This document shows, piece by piece, positions 1-6,970 of a DNA stretch of 36,044 bases (position 1 is its first letter; each line of letters begins with the position of its first letter). Under the pieces are notes generated by a model. It did no database searches and was not told where the DNA came from. It worked only from the letters and a program-made list of their open reading frames with translations. Source of the stretch: Longimicrobiaceae bacterium (GTDB lineage: Bacteria; Gemmatimonadota; Gemmatimonadetes; Longimicrobiales; Longimicrobiaceae); NCBI GenBank assembly GCA_030146875.1, contig JASLAX010000149.1, positions 1 to 36,044 on the forward strand, read 5' to 3'. The translations under genes and the position numbers were made by a program.

Positions 1-414
1 GGCGGCGGCCTGCGCCAGCGACAGCGCGGTCACGCGCGCGCCCCGCGCCGCGGCCCACCCGGCCATCCGCAGGCACACCAGCGCGACCACCTCGGCGTCG
101 GCGGTGGCGGGGCTCCCCAGCACCGGCACCAGCGAGGTCAGCGCCGCCTCCAGCTCGCGGTCCACGCCCGGCGCGCGGACGGCGGCGAGCCGCGCGCCCG
201 CCGCGGCCGGATCGAACAGCCCGGGCCGCAGCTCGGCCGGCGTGCCCGCCCACAGCGCCACGTCGCGCACCGACTGCCACAGCACCACGCCCGTGGGGCC
301 GCGCACCTCCTCCAGCACGTGCGCGCCGTCCAGCGAGCGGTCGTGCTCGTCCAGCATCACCGGCGGCAGACACCAGCGCCGCTCGCGCGGCGGGGACAGG
401 ACGGGAGCGGGCAT
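1..414 (-). CDS. TPR-type hypothetical protein, 5' part only
   Basis: This is an open frame of 138 codons without a stop that runs off the left edge of the window. It starts at an ATG (412-414) just downstream of a GAGGT-like ribosome site on the minus strand. The product begins MPAPVLSPPRERRWCLPPVM, continues through a Trp-rich stretch (VVLWQSVRDVALWAGTP), and reaches an Ala/Leu-rich helical segment (VVALVCLRMAGWAAARGA). The helices with alternating large and small residues resemble the N-terminal part of TPR proteins that I associate with Gemmatimonadota, where they often sit beside HTH regulators. That family link is recollection, not a search result. The gene is divergent from the HTH/TPR pair at 617-2412, so the two may share a control region. 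Function is unknown and the C-terminal half is not visible. Confidence 0.7.
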   Translation of the reverse strand, partial: MPAPVLSPPRERRWCLPPVMLDEHDRSLDGAHVLEEVRGPTGVVLWQSVRDVALWAGTPAELRPGLFDPAAAGARLAAVRAPGVDRELEAALTSLVPVLGSPATADAEVVALVCLRMAGWAAARGARVTALSLAQAAA

Positions 415-616
415 GGGAGCACCTCGACGGTGAGGGATGATCCGAAACGGGCTCGGCACCGCCAGGTTTGTCCCGCCAGTCCCTCCGCGGGGGCGGAGTG
501 GACGGGTGGCGGCGAAGCCCGGGACGCGTCGCGGAGACTTGCCGGTGCGTCTTTGGCGACGTACTGTGTAAGAACGTGTGAGATCCTATATTCATTCTAA
601 CTCATTGTCAACCGGA
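415..616. promoter_or_regulatory. Divergent intergenic region with AT-rich patch
   Basis: This 202-base gap lies between the divergent TPR gene and the HTH regulator. Most of it is GC-rich, but about 560-610 is clearly AT-rich. A TATATT hexamer at 587-592 is a plausible -10 element; it would place the transcript start near 599, about 18 bases before the ATG at 617. No convincing -35 box is visible 17 bases upstream. This -10 placement is the main reason for preferring the 617 start over an in-frame GTG at 578. Confidence 0.3.
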
Positions 617-1060
617 ATGGTCGACGAGATCACGTCGCTCACCGACGACGAGCTGGTGTTCGCGCTGCTGGAGGTGGTGGGGAACGCCACGCAGGACGAG
701 ATCGCCGCGCTCGTCCCGGGCGTGACGCAGCCGGACGTGTCGCGCTGGCGGCGCGGCGAGTTCCAGCGGCTCTACAGCGCCAAGCGGCACGCGATCGAGG
801 CGTTCCTGGAGTCGCGCGGCCTTTCGGCGCGGCAGGCGCGCGAGGCGGCCAGCCGCTACGGCACGCGCACGCCTCCGCGCCTGGAGCAGGTGGACGGCGT
901 GCTCTACACGCTGGCGTTCCTGCTCCAGTCGGGCGCGCTGGGCGACGCGGAGTCGCTGCGCACCTTCGCGCAGGGGCTCGCGCGCAAGCTCAACGCCGAC
1001 GGCCGAGCGCGCGTGGAGGCGTGGATCCGCGACGCACTGCCGGCGCGCGAGGAGCCGTGA
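617..1060 (+). CDS. HTH (XRE-like) regulator
   Basis: This 147 aa protein has a helix-turn-helix at about residues 24-50 (NATQDEIAALVPGVTQPDVS, then RWRRGEF), a recognition-helix pattern typical of Cro/XRE-like DNA binders. The remainder is helical, with a segment rich in Arg and Ala (residues 68-85) and a C-terminal helix pair. An in-frame GTG at 578 would add 13 residues (beginning MRSYIHSNSL), but a possible -10 box lies inside that extension, so ATG 617 is preferred. The stop codon overlaps the GTG start of the next gene as GTGA, so the two are almost certainly co-translated. A regulator paired with an IrrE-like/TPR partner recalls the XRE + ImmA/IrrE pairs of mobile elements and stress loci. 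The target is unknown. Confidence 0.8.
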   Translation: MVDEITSLTDDELVFALLEVVGNATQDEIAALVPGVTQPDVSRWRRGEFQRLYSAKRHAIEAFLESRGLSARQAREAASRYGTRTPPRLEQVDGVLYTLAFLLQSGALGDAESLRTFAQGLARKLNADGRARVEAWIRDALPAREEP

Positions 1061-2412
1061 GCCGGCGCATCGTGAACGCCGCGGCCCGCCTGGCCGAGGC
1101 GGCACGGCTGGTGGCGCCGGGGTTCGGGCACCACGAGCTGACGGACGTGGACCTGCGCGCCCTCCTGGCGCAGGCGCGGCTCACGCTGTCGGACGTGCCC
1201 ATCGAGCAGCCGTTCTTCGTGCAGCCCGACCCCGGCGCGGGGGGGACGCTCTACCTGTGCGAGGAGGCCGCTGCGGCGCCCGCGCTGCACCGCTTCCTGG
1301 TGCTGCGCGCGGTCGCGCGCTTCTGGCCGGCGGACGAGCCGCGCGACCGGCTGGAGGCGGACGCGTTCGCGCTCGCCGGCGTGCTGCACCGCGACGGGTG
1401 GAACGAGGGGCTGGGCTGGGTGGCGGAGCGCATCGCCGAGATCGACTCGCGCGACGACGCGTGGGTGGTCGCCTATTCCGAGACGCTGCTGCCGCTGGCG
1501 CAGATGGTGGTGGCGCGGGTGGCGCCGAAGCGCGCGGCGCCGGAGGAGCGGGCGCGGCTGGCCGCCGAAGCGGCGGAAGCGTACGAGGAGGGGCGGAAGG
1601 CGCGGCGGGAGAACGACTACGAGCGCGCGGTGGAGCGGTTCACGACTGCCGCCCGGCTGGCGGGAAGGGCGGAGGAATGGGAGTGCCGCGTCTCGGCGAT
1701 CGGCAGCCTCGGCGTGACGTATCGCCTCCGCGGTAACTACCCGTTCGCGAAACGCACGTTGATGCGGGCGTTACGTGAGGTACGGCGTCATGAGGTCCGC
1801 TCGATGGAAGGCATCATCTACCACGAACTCTTCCGACTGGCGGTTGAGATCCACGACGAAGCGAACGCGCTCCGGCTTGCGCAGGCTGCACACCTCGCCT
1901 ATGGACCTGGACACTCGAAGCAATGGAAGCTGACTCACGATGTTGCCGCCCACTGGACGGTCACGGGCGACTTCTCCAGGGCGTTGCCGGTTCTTGATGC
2001 CTTGCTCTCTTCCGCGACCGATCACGTAGATCGGCTGGTTGTTTCAGCGAACGTCGCTCGGGCAGCGGGGGGAGCGGCGATGTTGCAGCGCTTTACGGCT
2101 GCCGCGGACCAGGTCCGCACGCTCTTGGATGTACCTGGCGCCGCGGAGTTCAGCCCAGCGTGCCTGCTCGCCATTGCATATGGCGCCCGCAGTCTACGGC
2201 TTTGGACCACGGCAGAGGAAAACGCGACACTCGCGTGGCGGCGGGCGAGTGAGCAGAGGCAGGCGCGTATCAGGCTGGAGGCAGAAGCGGTTCTCGATTC
2301 CCTTCGACCTGGCGCCTACACTCGGGATGAGCGGATTGGAGGCGCACAGGTGGAAGGGAGGCGTAATGCTCTGGCCGCAGTACTCCTCGCCGCGCTGGCG
2401 GGCCCAGCCTAA
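1057..2412 (+). CDS. Possible degenerate ImmA/IrrE-like domain fused to TPR repeats
   Basis: This 451 aa protein starts at GTG 1057, overlapping the previous stop (GTGA). Residues 30-110 can be matched by eye to an ImmA/IrrE fold: a strand like GGTLYLCEE (62-70), a helix RFLVLRAVARFW (79-90) where metallopeptidases carry HExxH, then RLEADAFALAGVL (98-110) resembling the ExEAxxFA helix that follows. His and Glu of the zinc motif are absent (RAVAR at about 84-88), so it would be catalytically dead. From about residue 165 to 430 the protein is helical repeats of TPR type (EAYEEGRKARRENDYERAVE, then SLGVTYRLRGNYPFAKRTL). Base composition drops visibly after about position 1700, while the reading frame stays open. 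The gene sits in a two-gene operon with the HTH regulator. TPR content is fairly secure. The IrrE relationship is my inference; a plain TPR protein is the alternative. Confidence 0.75.
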   Translation: MSRRIVNAAARLAEAARLVAPGFGHHELTDVDLRALLAQARLTLSDVPIEQPFFVQPDPGAGGTLYLCEEAAAAPALHRFLVLRAVARFWPADEPRDRLEADAFALAGVLHRDGWNEGLGWVAERIAEIDSRDDAWVVAYSETLLPLAQMVVARVAPKRAAPEERARLAAEAAEAYEEGRKARRENDYERAVERFTTAARLAGRAEEWECRVSAIGSLGVTYRLRGNYPFAKRTLMRALREVRRHEVRSMEGIIYHELFRLAVEIHDEANALRLAQAAHLAYGPGHSKQWKLTHDVAAHWTVTGDFSRALPVLDALLSSATDHVDRLVVSANVARAAGGAAMLQRFTAAADQVRTLLDVPGAAEFSPACLLAIAYGARSLRLWTTAEENATLAWRRASEQRQARIRLEAEAVLDSLRPGAYTRDERIGGAQVEGRRNALAAVLLAALAGPA

Positions 2413-2416
2413 CGGT

Positions 2417-2701
2417 TCAGGGCTGCTGCTGCGGACAGGTCTGCCGGAGGCCGCCACCGAACAAGACGCCCCGGCAGCTATCCTCCTTGGTGCTACCGTC
2501 CGCGGTGCACGTCTCCCCATCCGGCGAGGTCGTGCAGGTCGCACCCTCGGTGGTGGTGGCGGTGAGGCGGGTGGGGTCTGTCTGCCGTGCCGCCACGGGC
2601 GCCTTTGGAGCGGTGCCGGGGGCAGCCTGAGTGGGCAGGTCCGAGCACGCGGCGGTCAGGAGCAAGGCGAACGCTGCAACGGCGAGTCGAATCGAGCGCA
2701 T
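2417..2701 (-). CDS. Small lipoprotein, 94 aa
   Basis: The protein has an N-terminal signal (MRSIRLAVAAFALLLTAAC) ending in an LTAAC lipobox, so Cys19 would be lipidated and the mature protein anchored to a membrane. The mature part is short, rich in Thr, Ala and Pro, and contains four further Cys residues in its second half (ATCTTSPDGETC, DSCRG, QTC), which could form disulfides outside the cytoplasm. A CAGGAG ribosome site lies about 8 bases before the ATG. It converges with the upstream TPR gene, with only four bases between the stops. No family is recognised. Several similarly built small lipoproteins occur elsewhere in the window (12148-12567, the 3263 reading frame). Confidence 0.75.
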   Translation of the reverse strand: MRSIRLAVAAFALLLTAACSDLPTQAAPGTAPKAPVAARQTDPTRLTATTTEGATCTTSPDGETCTADGSTKEDSCRGVLFGGGLRQTCPQQQP

Positions 2702-2855
2702 GGGTGGCTCTCCTGCTGGAGGATGAAAAGGACGGGAGCAGGAGGAAGGTAGGGGCTTCCCGCGCGCGCGGGCCAGCGTGCGGGGAAGAGGCGTCCGGCG
2801 CTGTGATGGGATGATCGGCCGACAGACGGGGCGAAAGGGTCCAGGCGCCGCGGAG

Positions 2856-3134
2856 TCAACCCCGCGCGCGCAGCGCCTCCTCGACCTTGCGGCGGAAGTC
2901 GGCCCTTCGGCGCTCGCCCTCCTCGGGCGAGACGCCCATCAGGCGCCAGGCGCGCTCTGCACAGCTATCGGAGACGAGCGAAAGGAGGTCGAGTATGTCA
3001 CCGTCGTAGCTGCGAGGGCCGGGGATATGGGGGGCATGCCACGCCCGACCCTCCTCACGCGCTCGGGCGGGCGGAAGAATGGTCGCGAAGGCGGCGATCC
3101 ATTCTTCCTCGTTGAACGTGTTGTCGTAGCGTTC
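2856..3134 (-). CDS. Small hypothetical protein, copy 1 of a duplicated gene
   Basis: This 92 aa, charged, probably cytosolic protein begins VERYDNTFNEEEWIAAFATI, has a middle YDGDILDLLSLVSDSCAERA, and ends in a basic helix EEGERRRADFRRKVEEALRA. It is a close paralogue of the 93 aa protein at 5443-5724. The start is set at the GTG at 3134 because both copies share that codon and the preceding GGGACAAC sequence. The frame stays open to a GTG at 3170, which would add MKPFLRDYGTT. No known domain is recognised. This copy stands alone, whereas copy 2 lies directly downstream of cheB. The two copies are identical in DNA at both ends and diverge in the middle. Confidence 0.75.
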   Translation of the reverse strand, partial: ERYDNTFNEEEWIAAFATILPPARAREEGRAWHAPHIPGPRSYDGDILDLLSLVSDSCAERAWRLMGVSPEEGERRRADFRRKVEEALRARG

Positions 3135-3137
3135 CAC
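2868..3137. repeat. Dispersed direct repeat, copy 1
   Basis: The DNA here matches 5455-5724 in the same orientation. By eye the first 58 bases (2868-2925 against 5455-5512) are identical, as are the last 44 bases (3094-3137 against 5681-5724). The middle is clearly diverged and contains small length differences. It corresponds to the coding region of the duplicated 92-93 aa gene. Confidence 0.85.
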
Positions 3138-3262
3138 AGTTGTCCCGTAGTCCCGTAGAAATGGTTTCACCGGCGGCGGCCTCGCCAGGCGCGGGCACGA
3201 AGAGTTCGCCCGGAATGATAGAGATCTTCGCCGCGATCACCAACTTAATATGGAGAAGTGCA

Positions 3263-4170
3263 ATGGCTACCTACTCCTCCCTCGGAGCGGTCACGCTGTG
3301 CACGATCATCCTTGTTGCATGTTCGGACTCCCCCCGGAGTGACGACACGCTGACAGCGTCAGCGCGACCGCGTTCCGAGGAGGCGGCTACCGAGTTGGCA
3401 TCGACCATCGCGGACCTAGAAGTCCAGTTCGGCAGCAGATACTCGCTGGACACAACCCAGGCTGGCCTGAACGCACCCGTTTATCCTGATCCCGATGAGA
3501 CCGCCGAGCGTCCCACCCTTTGCCGCGATCATTTCAAGCCGATCGACCTGTGGTGGGATGGGGGCTTCGGAATCGCAACGATTCACCTTGCCCGCCACTA
3601 CTCTTTCGATCGTACCGTCCAGGGACGGTCAAGAGCGGCCGGTTGATTTTCCGGAGGGCTGTGTATGAGACCATACAGACGGCCGAGGGAACTGACCCGG
3701 CAGGTAATGTTTGGCGCTTCCGGGGTCGCCTGAACGCCCTCTGCTGGGGCGGACACCTGGAGATCGGACCGATCGCCATGCGTTCCCAAATCGTTGTCTC
3801 GCAGGATCCAATCGACCGGCCGGTACTGGTCTCCCGTGGAACCGCCGGTGGCGGCTGCGGCGGCTCAGTAGAGAACCTCACCGACGAGTTGAGCCCGTAC
3901 ACGGATGCTTACGATCCCTACGATTCTGCCCCCGCAGGCGAGGATGAGGGCGATTGCAGCGGTGGAGGGGACGAGGGCGGGAGCGGAATCCAGTACGGGC
4001 CCGGCGACTACACGGGTGGCGAGACCGTGAACTGGCTCACCGGCGTCGGCAACGGCGGGCAGAGCGTATGCGGCGACAACGCTCAGGTGGAGTACATCTG
4101 CATCGACATCTGGAACGAGGAGCAGCAGCGCTGGGAGGAGTGGTCCTGCGGCTACGCGACCGTGTGCTGA
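3263..4170 (+). pseudogene. Secreted/lipoprotein gene split by a single-base frameshift
   Basis: The first frame starts at ATG 3263 behind a GGAG site (3252-3255). It encodes a lipoprotein signal (ending TIILVAC, Cys20) and continues to HYSFDRTVQG before running into a TGA at 3644-3646. In another frame the sequence continues from about 3625 as TVKSGRLIFRRAVYETIQTA through to the stop at 4168-4170. Adding one A in the GGACGG stretch (about 3623-3628) would join the halves into one protein of roughly 300 aa. The distal half is Gly/Asp/Glu-rich (GEDEGDCSGGGDEGGSG) and ends with several Cys (VCGDNAQVEYICIDIW, then WSCGYATVC). No catalytic family is recognised. Composition is less GC-rich than its neighbours. 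A sequencing error is possible, as are programmed frameshifting or true decay. Confidence 0.65.
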
Positions 4171-4212
4171 CGCCATCACCCAACCTCCACGTCCCGACAG
4201 GAGAGGCCGTCG

Positions 4213-4671
4213 ATGTCATGCCTGCTGAAGTTCATGATCATTTCCGCCGCGCTGGCGATCCCAGCGTCGGCTTTGGATGCCCAGACTCATCGCCCCACGC
4301 GCGTACCCGTCACGATCGTTCTCGCCGACCGGGTGGAGGGTGACGCGCCTTTCGTCCTCGTCCGCAGGACGGACGTGAGCCCACGGGACGTCATCCTGCT
4401 GCGCACCGGGGCGGACGCGCGGACGCTTTCGGACGCCGTTCGCGCCTTGATCACGGCACGCAGCATAGCCGGTGACACCGCGACGCAAGCGGCCGTGTTG
4501 CGGGTGCGGCCGTCGGGCGGCGCGCGCGGCCGCCCGATCCTGCCGTGGGCTCCTCGGGTCCTCGCGGACCTCCAACGCGCCGAACGCCGGGCGGTCGCGG
4601 CACTCGGTCACGTGCGCGCTGTCGAGGTCTGGCTCCCCGCCCGGAGAAGCCGCGCCCCTACTCCACGCTAG
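4213..4671 (+). CDS. Secreted hypothetical protein, 152 aa
   Basis: ATG 4213 follows an AGGAGAG ribosome site about 7 bases upstream. The N-terminus (MSCLLKFMIISAALAIPASA) is a signal peptide with a likely cleavage site after the ALDA region, so the mature protein should be exported. The rest is Arg/Ala-rich (RVPVTIVLADRVEGDAPFVL, then VILLRTGADARTLSDAVRAL) with alternating strands and helices, and ends in a basic tail. It follows the frameshifted gene by 42 bases in the same direction and could share its transcript. No family is recognised. The C-terminal third has a more ordinary GC-rich character than the first part. Confidence 0.65.
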   Translation: MSCLLKFMIISAALAIPASALDAQTHRPTRVPVTIVLADRVEGDAPFVLVRRTDVSPRDVILLRTGADARTLSDAVRALITARSIAGDTATQAAVLRVRPSGGARGRPILPWAPRVLADLQRAERRAVAALGHVRAVEVWLPARRSRAPTPR

Positions 4672-4691
4672 CTGAACCGAGGGCGCTCCAG

Positions 4692-5069
4692 GTGTCCACC
4701 CACGAGCGGAACGCGCTCAGCATCATCACCGAGCACGAGCTCGCGGCGGGTCTCGCGTTGATCTCCTCCGCAGAGAACGCGAGAGAGATCGCGGCGCAGG
4801 TCTACGCGATCCCGTTGGAGGAGCAGGTCCACTACGACTGGATCGACACCCCGCTCAACCTCGTTGCCTGCGTTTCGGAGGAACTGGCCACGCGGATTCG
4901 GGACGCCCTGGGCAGAACCCCGGAGGCAAGGGCACGGATCCAGAACGAGCAGGAGACGTTTCGCGCCACCATCGCACCCTTCCTGGGACGCGCGACCGGA
5001 GCCTTCGTATTCTGGGACGTCGTGTTCGACCGTCGGCGTGAAGCGGAGCAGTGGGAGGGCCTGGAGTAG
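4692..5069 (+). CDS. Hypothetical protein, 125 aa
   Basis: The start is set at GTG 4692 (product begins MSTHERNALSIITEHELAAG) because the upstream in-frame extension reads as low-quality Pro/Arg-rich sequence overlapping the previous gene. The product is a soluble, mostly helical, acidic protein with no signal or membrane segment. Recognisable stretches are AREIAAQVYAIPLEEQVHYD, ATRIRDALGRTPEARARIQN and a C-terminal FVFWDVVFDRRREAEQWEGL. It lies 20 bases after the secreted protein at 4213 in the same direction. I do not recognise the family, and nothing in the sequence indicates a catalytic site. Confidence 0.6.
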   Translation: MSTHERNALSIITEHELAAGLALISSAENAREIAAQVYAIPLEEQVHYDWIDTPLNLVACVSEELATRIRDALGRTPEARARIQNEQETFRATIAPFLGRATGAFVFWDVVFDRRREAEQWEGLE

Positions 5070-5180
5070 GCGGGCGAAGACGATGGGCGGACGGCGTGAC
5101 GGTCCGGAAACCTTCAGGCGTCACCGGCGGGTGGTACAGCGGACCTCGGCCGTGTGCGCCGGTCCACCGCACAAGGTCTG

Positions 5181-5411
5181 ATGGACGACGAGATGGCGTT
5201 CGACTTTACCGACGCGGAGCTGCTTGCCGCGTTCCTGCTGGAGCTGCCGGAAGCGGAGGCGCAGGAGCACGCCTGCGCCGTGACGGCGGCCCTGGAGCCG
5301 GACAGTGATTGGGCCACGTCGGTGGAGACGCTGCGGCTGCTGGCGCGGGGCTCCAGCAGCGGACGCGAGAAGGTCCGGCGGATCCTGCGGGCGCTGCGAA
5401 GGAGGCGATGA
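5181..5411 (+). CDS. Small hypothetical protein, 76 aa
   Basis: ATG 5181 follows an AAGGT sequence, and the product begins MDDEMAFDFTDAELLAAFLL. The N-terminal half is acidic and the C-terminal half is basic (REKVRRILRALRRRR), a charge split seen in small nucleic-acid-binding or adaptor proteins. The frame is open upstream to 5154, but that extension has no supporting signal. It ends 31 bases before the stop of the convergent duplicated gene at 5443. Function is unknown. A non-coding explanation is less likely because third-position GC is consistent along the frame. Confidence 0.55.
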   Translation: MDDEMAFDFTDAELLAAFLLELPEAEAQEHACAVTAALEPDSDWATSVETLRLLARGSSSGREKVRRILRALRRRR

Positions 5412-5442
5412 GCCGCCGATCGCTCCCTGCTTGCGGTATACG

Positions 5443-5724
5443 TTACCCGCCCGAGCGCAGCGCCTCCTCGACCTTGCGGCGGAAGTCGGCCCTTCGGCGC
5501 TCGCCCTCCTCGCGCGAGACGCCCATCAGGCGCCACGCGCGTTCGGCGCAACTGTCCGAGACGAGGGAAAGGAGGTCGTAGACGTCACCGTCGTAGCTGG
5601 ACGGCCCGGGCACATTCGGCTCGTGGAAGGCCAAACCATGCTCTCGCGCCTGGTCTGGCGGGAGGAGAATGGCGAACGCCGCGATCCATTCTTCCTCGTT
5701 GAACGTGTTGTCGTAGCGTTCCAC
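5443..5724 (-). CDS. Small hypothetical protein, copy 2, downstream of cheB
   Basis: This 93 aa protein begins at a GTG (product MERYDNTFNEEEWIAAFAIL) and is a close paralogue of 2856-3134. Conserved parts are the N-terminal YDNTFNEEEW, the centre DLLSLVSDSCAERAWRLMGV and the C-terminal basic helix. The segment between residues about 18 and 45 is the most diverged. It starts 13 bases after the cheB stop in the same direction, so the two are probably co-transcribed, which links this otherwise unknown family to the CheB signalling locus. No signal peptide or membrane segment is present. Confidence 0.75.
   Translation of the reverse strand: MERYDNTFNEEEWIAAFAILLPPDQAREHGLAFHEPNVPGPSSYDGDVYDLLSLVSDSCAERAWRLMGVSREEGERRRADFRRKVEEALRSGG
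5455..5724. repeat. Dispersed direct repeat, copy 2
   Basis: This is the partner of 2868-3137, in the same orientation about 2.6 kb away. The ends are identical (58 and 44 bases) while the middle is diverged. It coincides with the coding region of the 93 aa paralogue. Confidence 0.85.
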
Positions 5725-5737
5725 GGTTGTCCCGCCG

Positions 5738-6751
5738 TCAGTCCGACGCCTCGCGCTCCTCCTCGGCGCCCCTCAGCAGCACCGACCGGATCAGCATCGC
5801 CTTGCCCTCCGCCTCGGCCTCCTGCTCGCGGTACCGCCGCATCAGCTCGGGCTGCCCGCGCGCCTCCATGCGCGACGCCATGCGGCGGGCGAGCGCGGCG
5901 CGCTCCTTCAGGGCGCGGAACGCCGTCCAGATCGCTGTGTCCAGCGCGCTCCCCTGGGCCTCCAGCAGCGCCTCGCCCGTGTACCCGTGGCCCACCCGGC
6001 AGCGGAAGCGCGGAAGGTCGCTCTCCGTCACGTCCCACAGCGCGCCGTGGCATTCGGGGCAGCCGAACCCGCTGGGCGTGCCTGGGCGATCGTCGTCCAT
6101 CAAGGCTTCCACGTCCATCTCGGCGATGTCCACCTCGACCTTGGTCCGCTCGGGCACCTCGCCCTCCCCCTCTTCGTGGGTGACGGGCTCCCGCGCGAGC
6201 CGCGCGAGCATGGGGCCGATCTCCGCCAGCGCGAGGACGTGCTCCGCGCCGGCGATGCGGATGGCGCTGTCGGGCATCCCCGCGTACAGCGCCTCCTCCG
6301 GGTCCTGCACCACCCCGATGCCGCCGGCGCCGCGGATGGACATCAGCCCCGAGGTGCCGTCGTCCAGGTTGCCGGTCAGCACCACGCCGATCACGCGGCG
6401 CCCGTAGGCGCGCGCGGCCGTGCGGAAGAGCGGGTCCACCGCGGGGCGGGAGCCGTTCTCGCGCGGGCCGCGGACCAGGCGGAGGCACCCCGGCTTCACC
6501 AGCAGGTGGCGGTCGGGAGGCGCCACGTAGATGCGCCCGGGCAGGATCTCGTCGCCGTCCTGCGGGTGCTCGGCGGGAAGCCGGCCGCGGCGGCTCAGGA
6601 TGGCGGGCAGGGCGCTGTTGGACCCCGCGGGAAAGTGGACCACCACGAAGACGGCCGCGGGAAGGTCGGTGGGAAAGCCGGCCACGAGGGTGCTCAGCGC
6701 CTCCACCCCGCCCGCGGAGGCGCCGATCACGATGATGTCGCGTCCTGTCAT
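5738..6751 (-). CDS. cheB: CheB-type protein-glutamate methylesterase without receiver domain, with zinc-binding tail
   Basis: This 337 aa protein contains a stand-alone CheB methylesterase domain (about 1-190). The catalytic triad is visible: Ser12 in VIGASAGGVEAL, His39 in VVVHFPAG and an Asp near 130 in VVLTGNLDDGTSG. There is no N-terminal response-regulator domain, so it is not the classical phospho-activated CheB. After an acidic linker (190-225), residues 231-255 form C-x2-C-x16-C-x3-H (CPECHG, then FRCRVGH), probably a zinc site, followed by a long helical tail. It is divergent from the CheR-PAS gene 219 bases away; such CheB/CheR/PAS sets are known from stress-sensing rather than flagellar chemotaxis systems. 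Its substrate here is unknown. No methyl-accepting receptor or flagellar gene is in the window. Confidence 0.9.
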   Translation of the reverse strand: MTGRDIIVIGASAGGVEALSTLVAGFPTDLPAAVFVVVHFPAGSNSALPAILSRRGRLPAEHPQDGDEILPGRIYVAPPDRHLLVKPGCLRLVRGPRENGSRPAVDPLFRTAARAYGRRVIGVVLTGNLDDGTSGLMSIRGAGGIGVVQDPEEALYAGMPDSAIRIAGAEHVLALAEIGPMLARLAREPVTHEEGEGEVPERTKVEVDIAEMDVEALMDDDRPGTPSGFGCPECHGALWDVTESDLPRFRCRVGHGYTGEALLEAQGSALDTAIWTAFRALKERAALARRMASRMEARGQPELMRRYREQEAEAEGKAMLIRSVLLRGAEEEREASD

Positions 6752-6970
6752 CCGGATTCGCACCTGGGAGAAGGGAGCGCGGGGCGCCCGCGTCCGCCGG
6801 GATCCCTCGCAAGAGCCGTGCGGGCGGCGGGCTCTGCTTGACTTGGAACCTCCCCGGCGCCACCTTGCGGGTCCCGCGAGCCGCAAGCGCCGTAGCACGA
6901 AGCTCATACACGCGCCGCGTGATGCGTCCGGGTCCCCGTCCGCCCCGCCCCTCTCCGTTCCACGGACCCG
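6752..6970. promoter_or_regulatory. cheB / cheR-PAS divergent intergenic region with hairpin
   Basis: This 219-base region separates the divergent cheB and cheR-PAS genes. On the plus strand a TTGACT sequence is followed immediately by GGAACC (about 6838-6850), which could serve as a -35 for a housekeeping or an ECF-type promoter, but no convincing -10 is seen. An inverted repeat CTTGCGG (6864-6870) / CCGCAAG (6881-6887) encloses a smaller palindrome GCGGGTCCCGC and could be an operator or hairpin. Confidence 0.35.

Noticed and set aside
3246..3251. TAATAT as a -10 box before 3263
   Set aside because: It would put the transcript start after the ribosome site GGAG (3252-3255), so it cannot serve that gene.
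3140..3262. Upstream extension of the frameshifted lipoprotein frame
   Set aside because: It would place the signal peptide in the interior; ATG 3263 has a good ribosome site and a proper lipoprotein signal.
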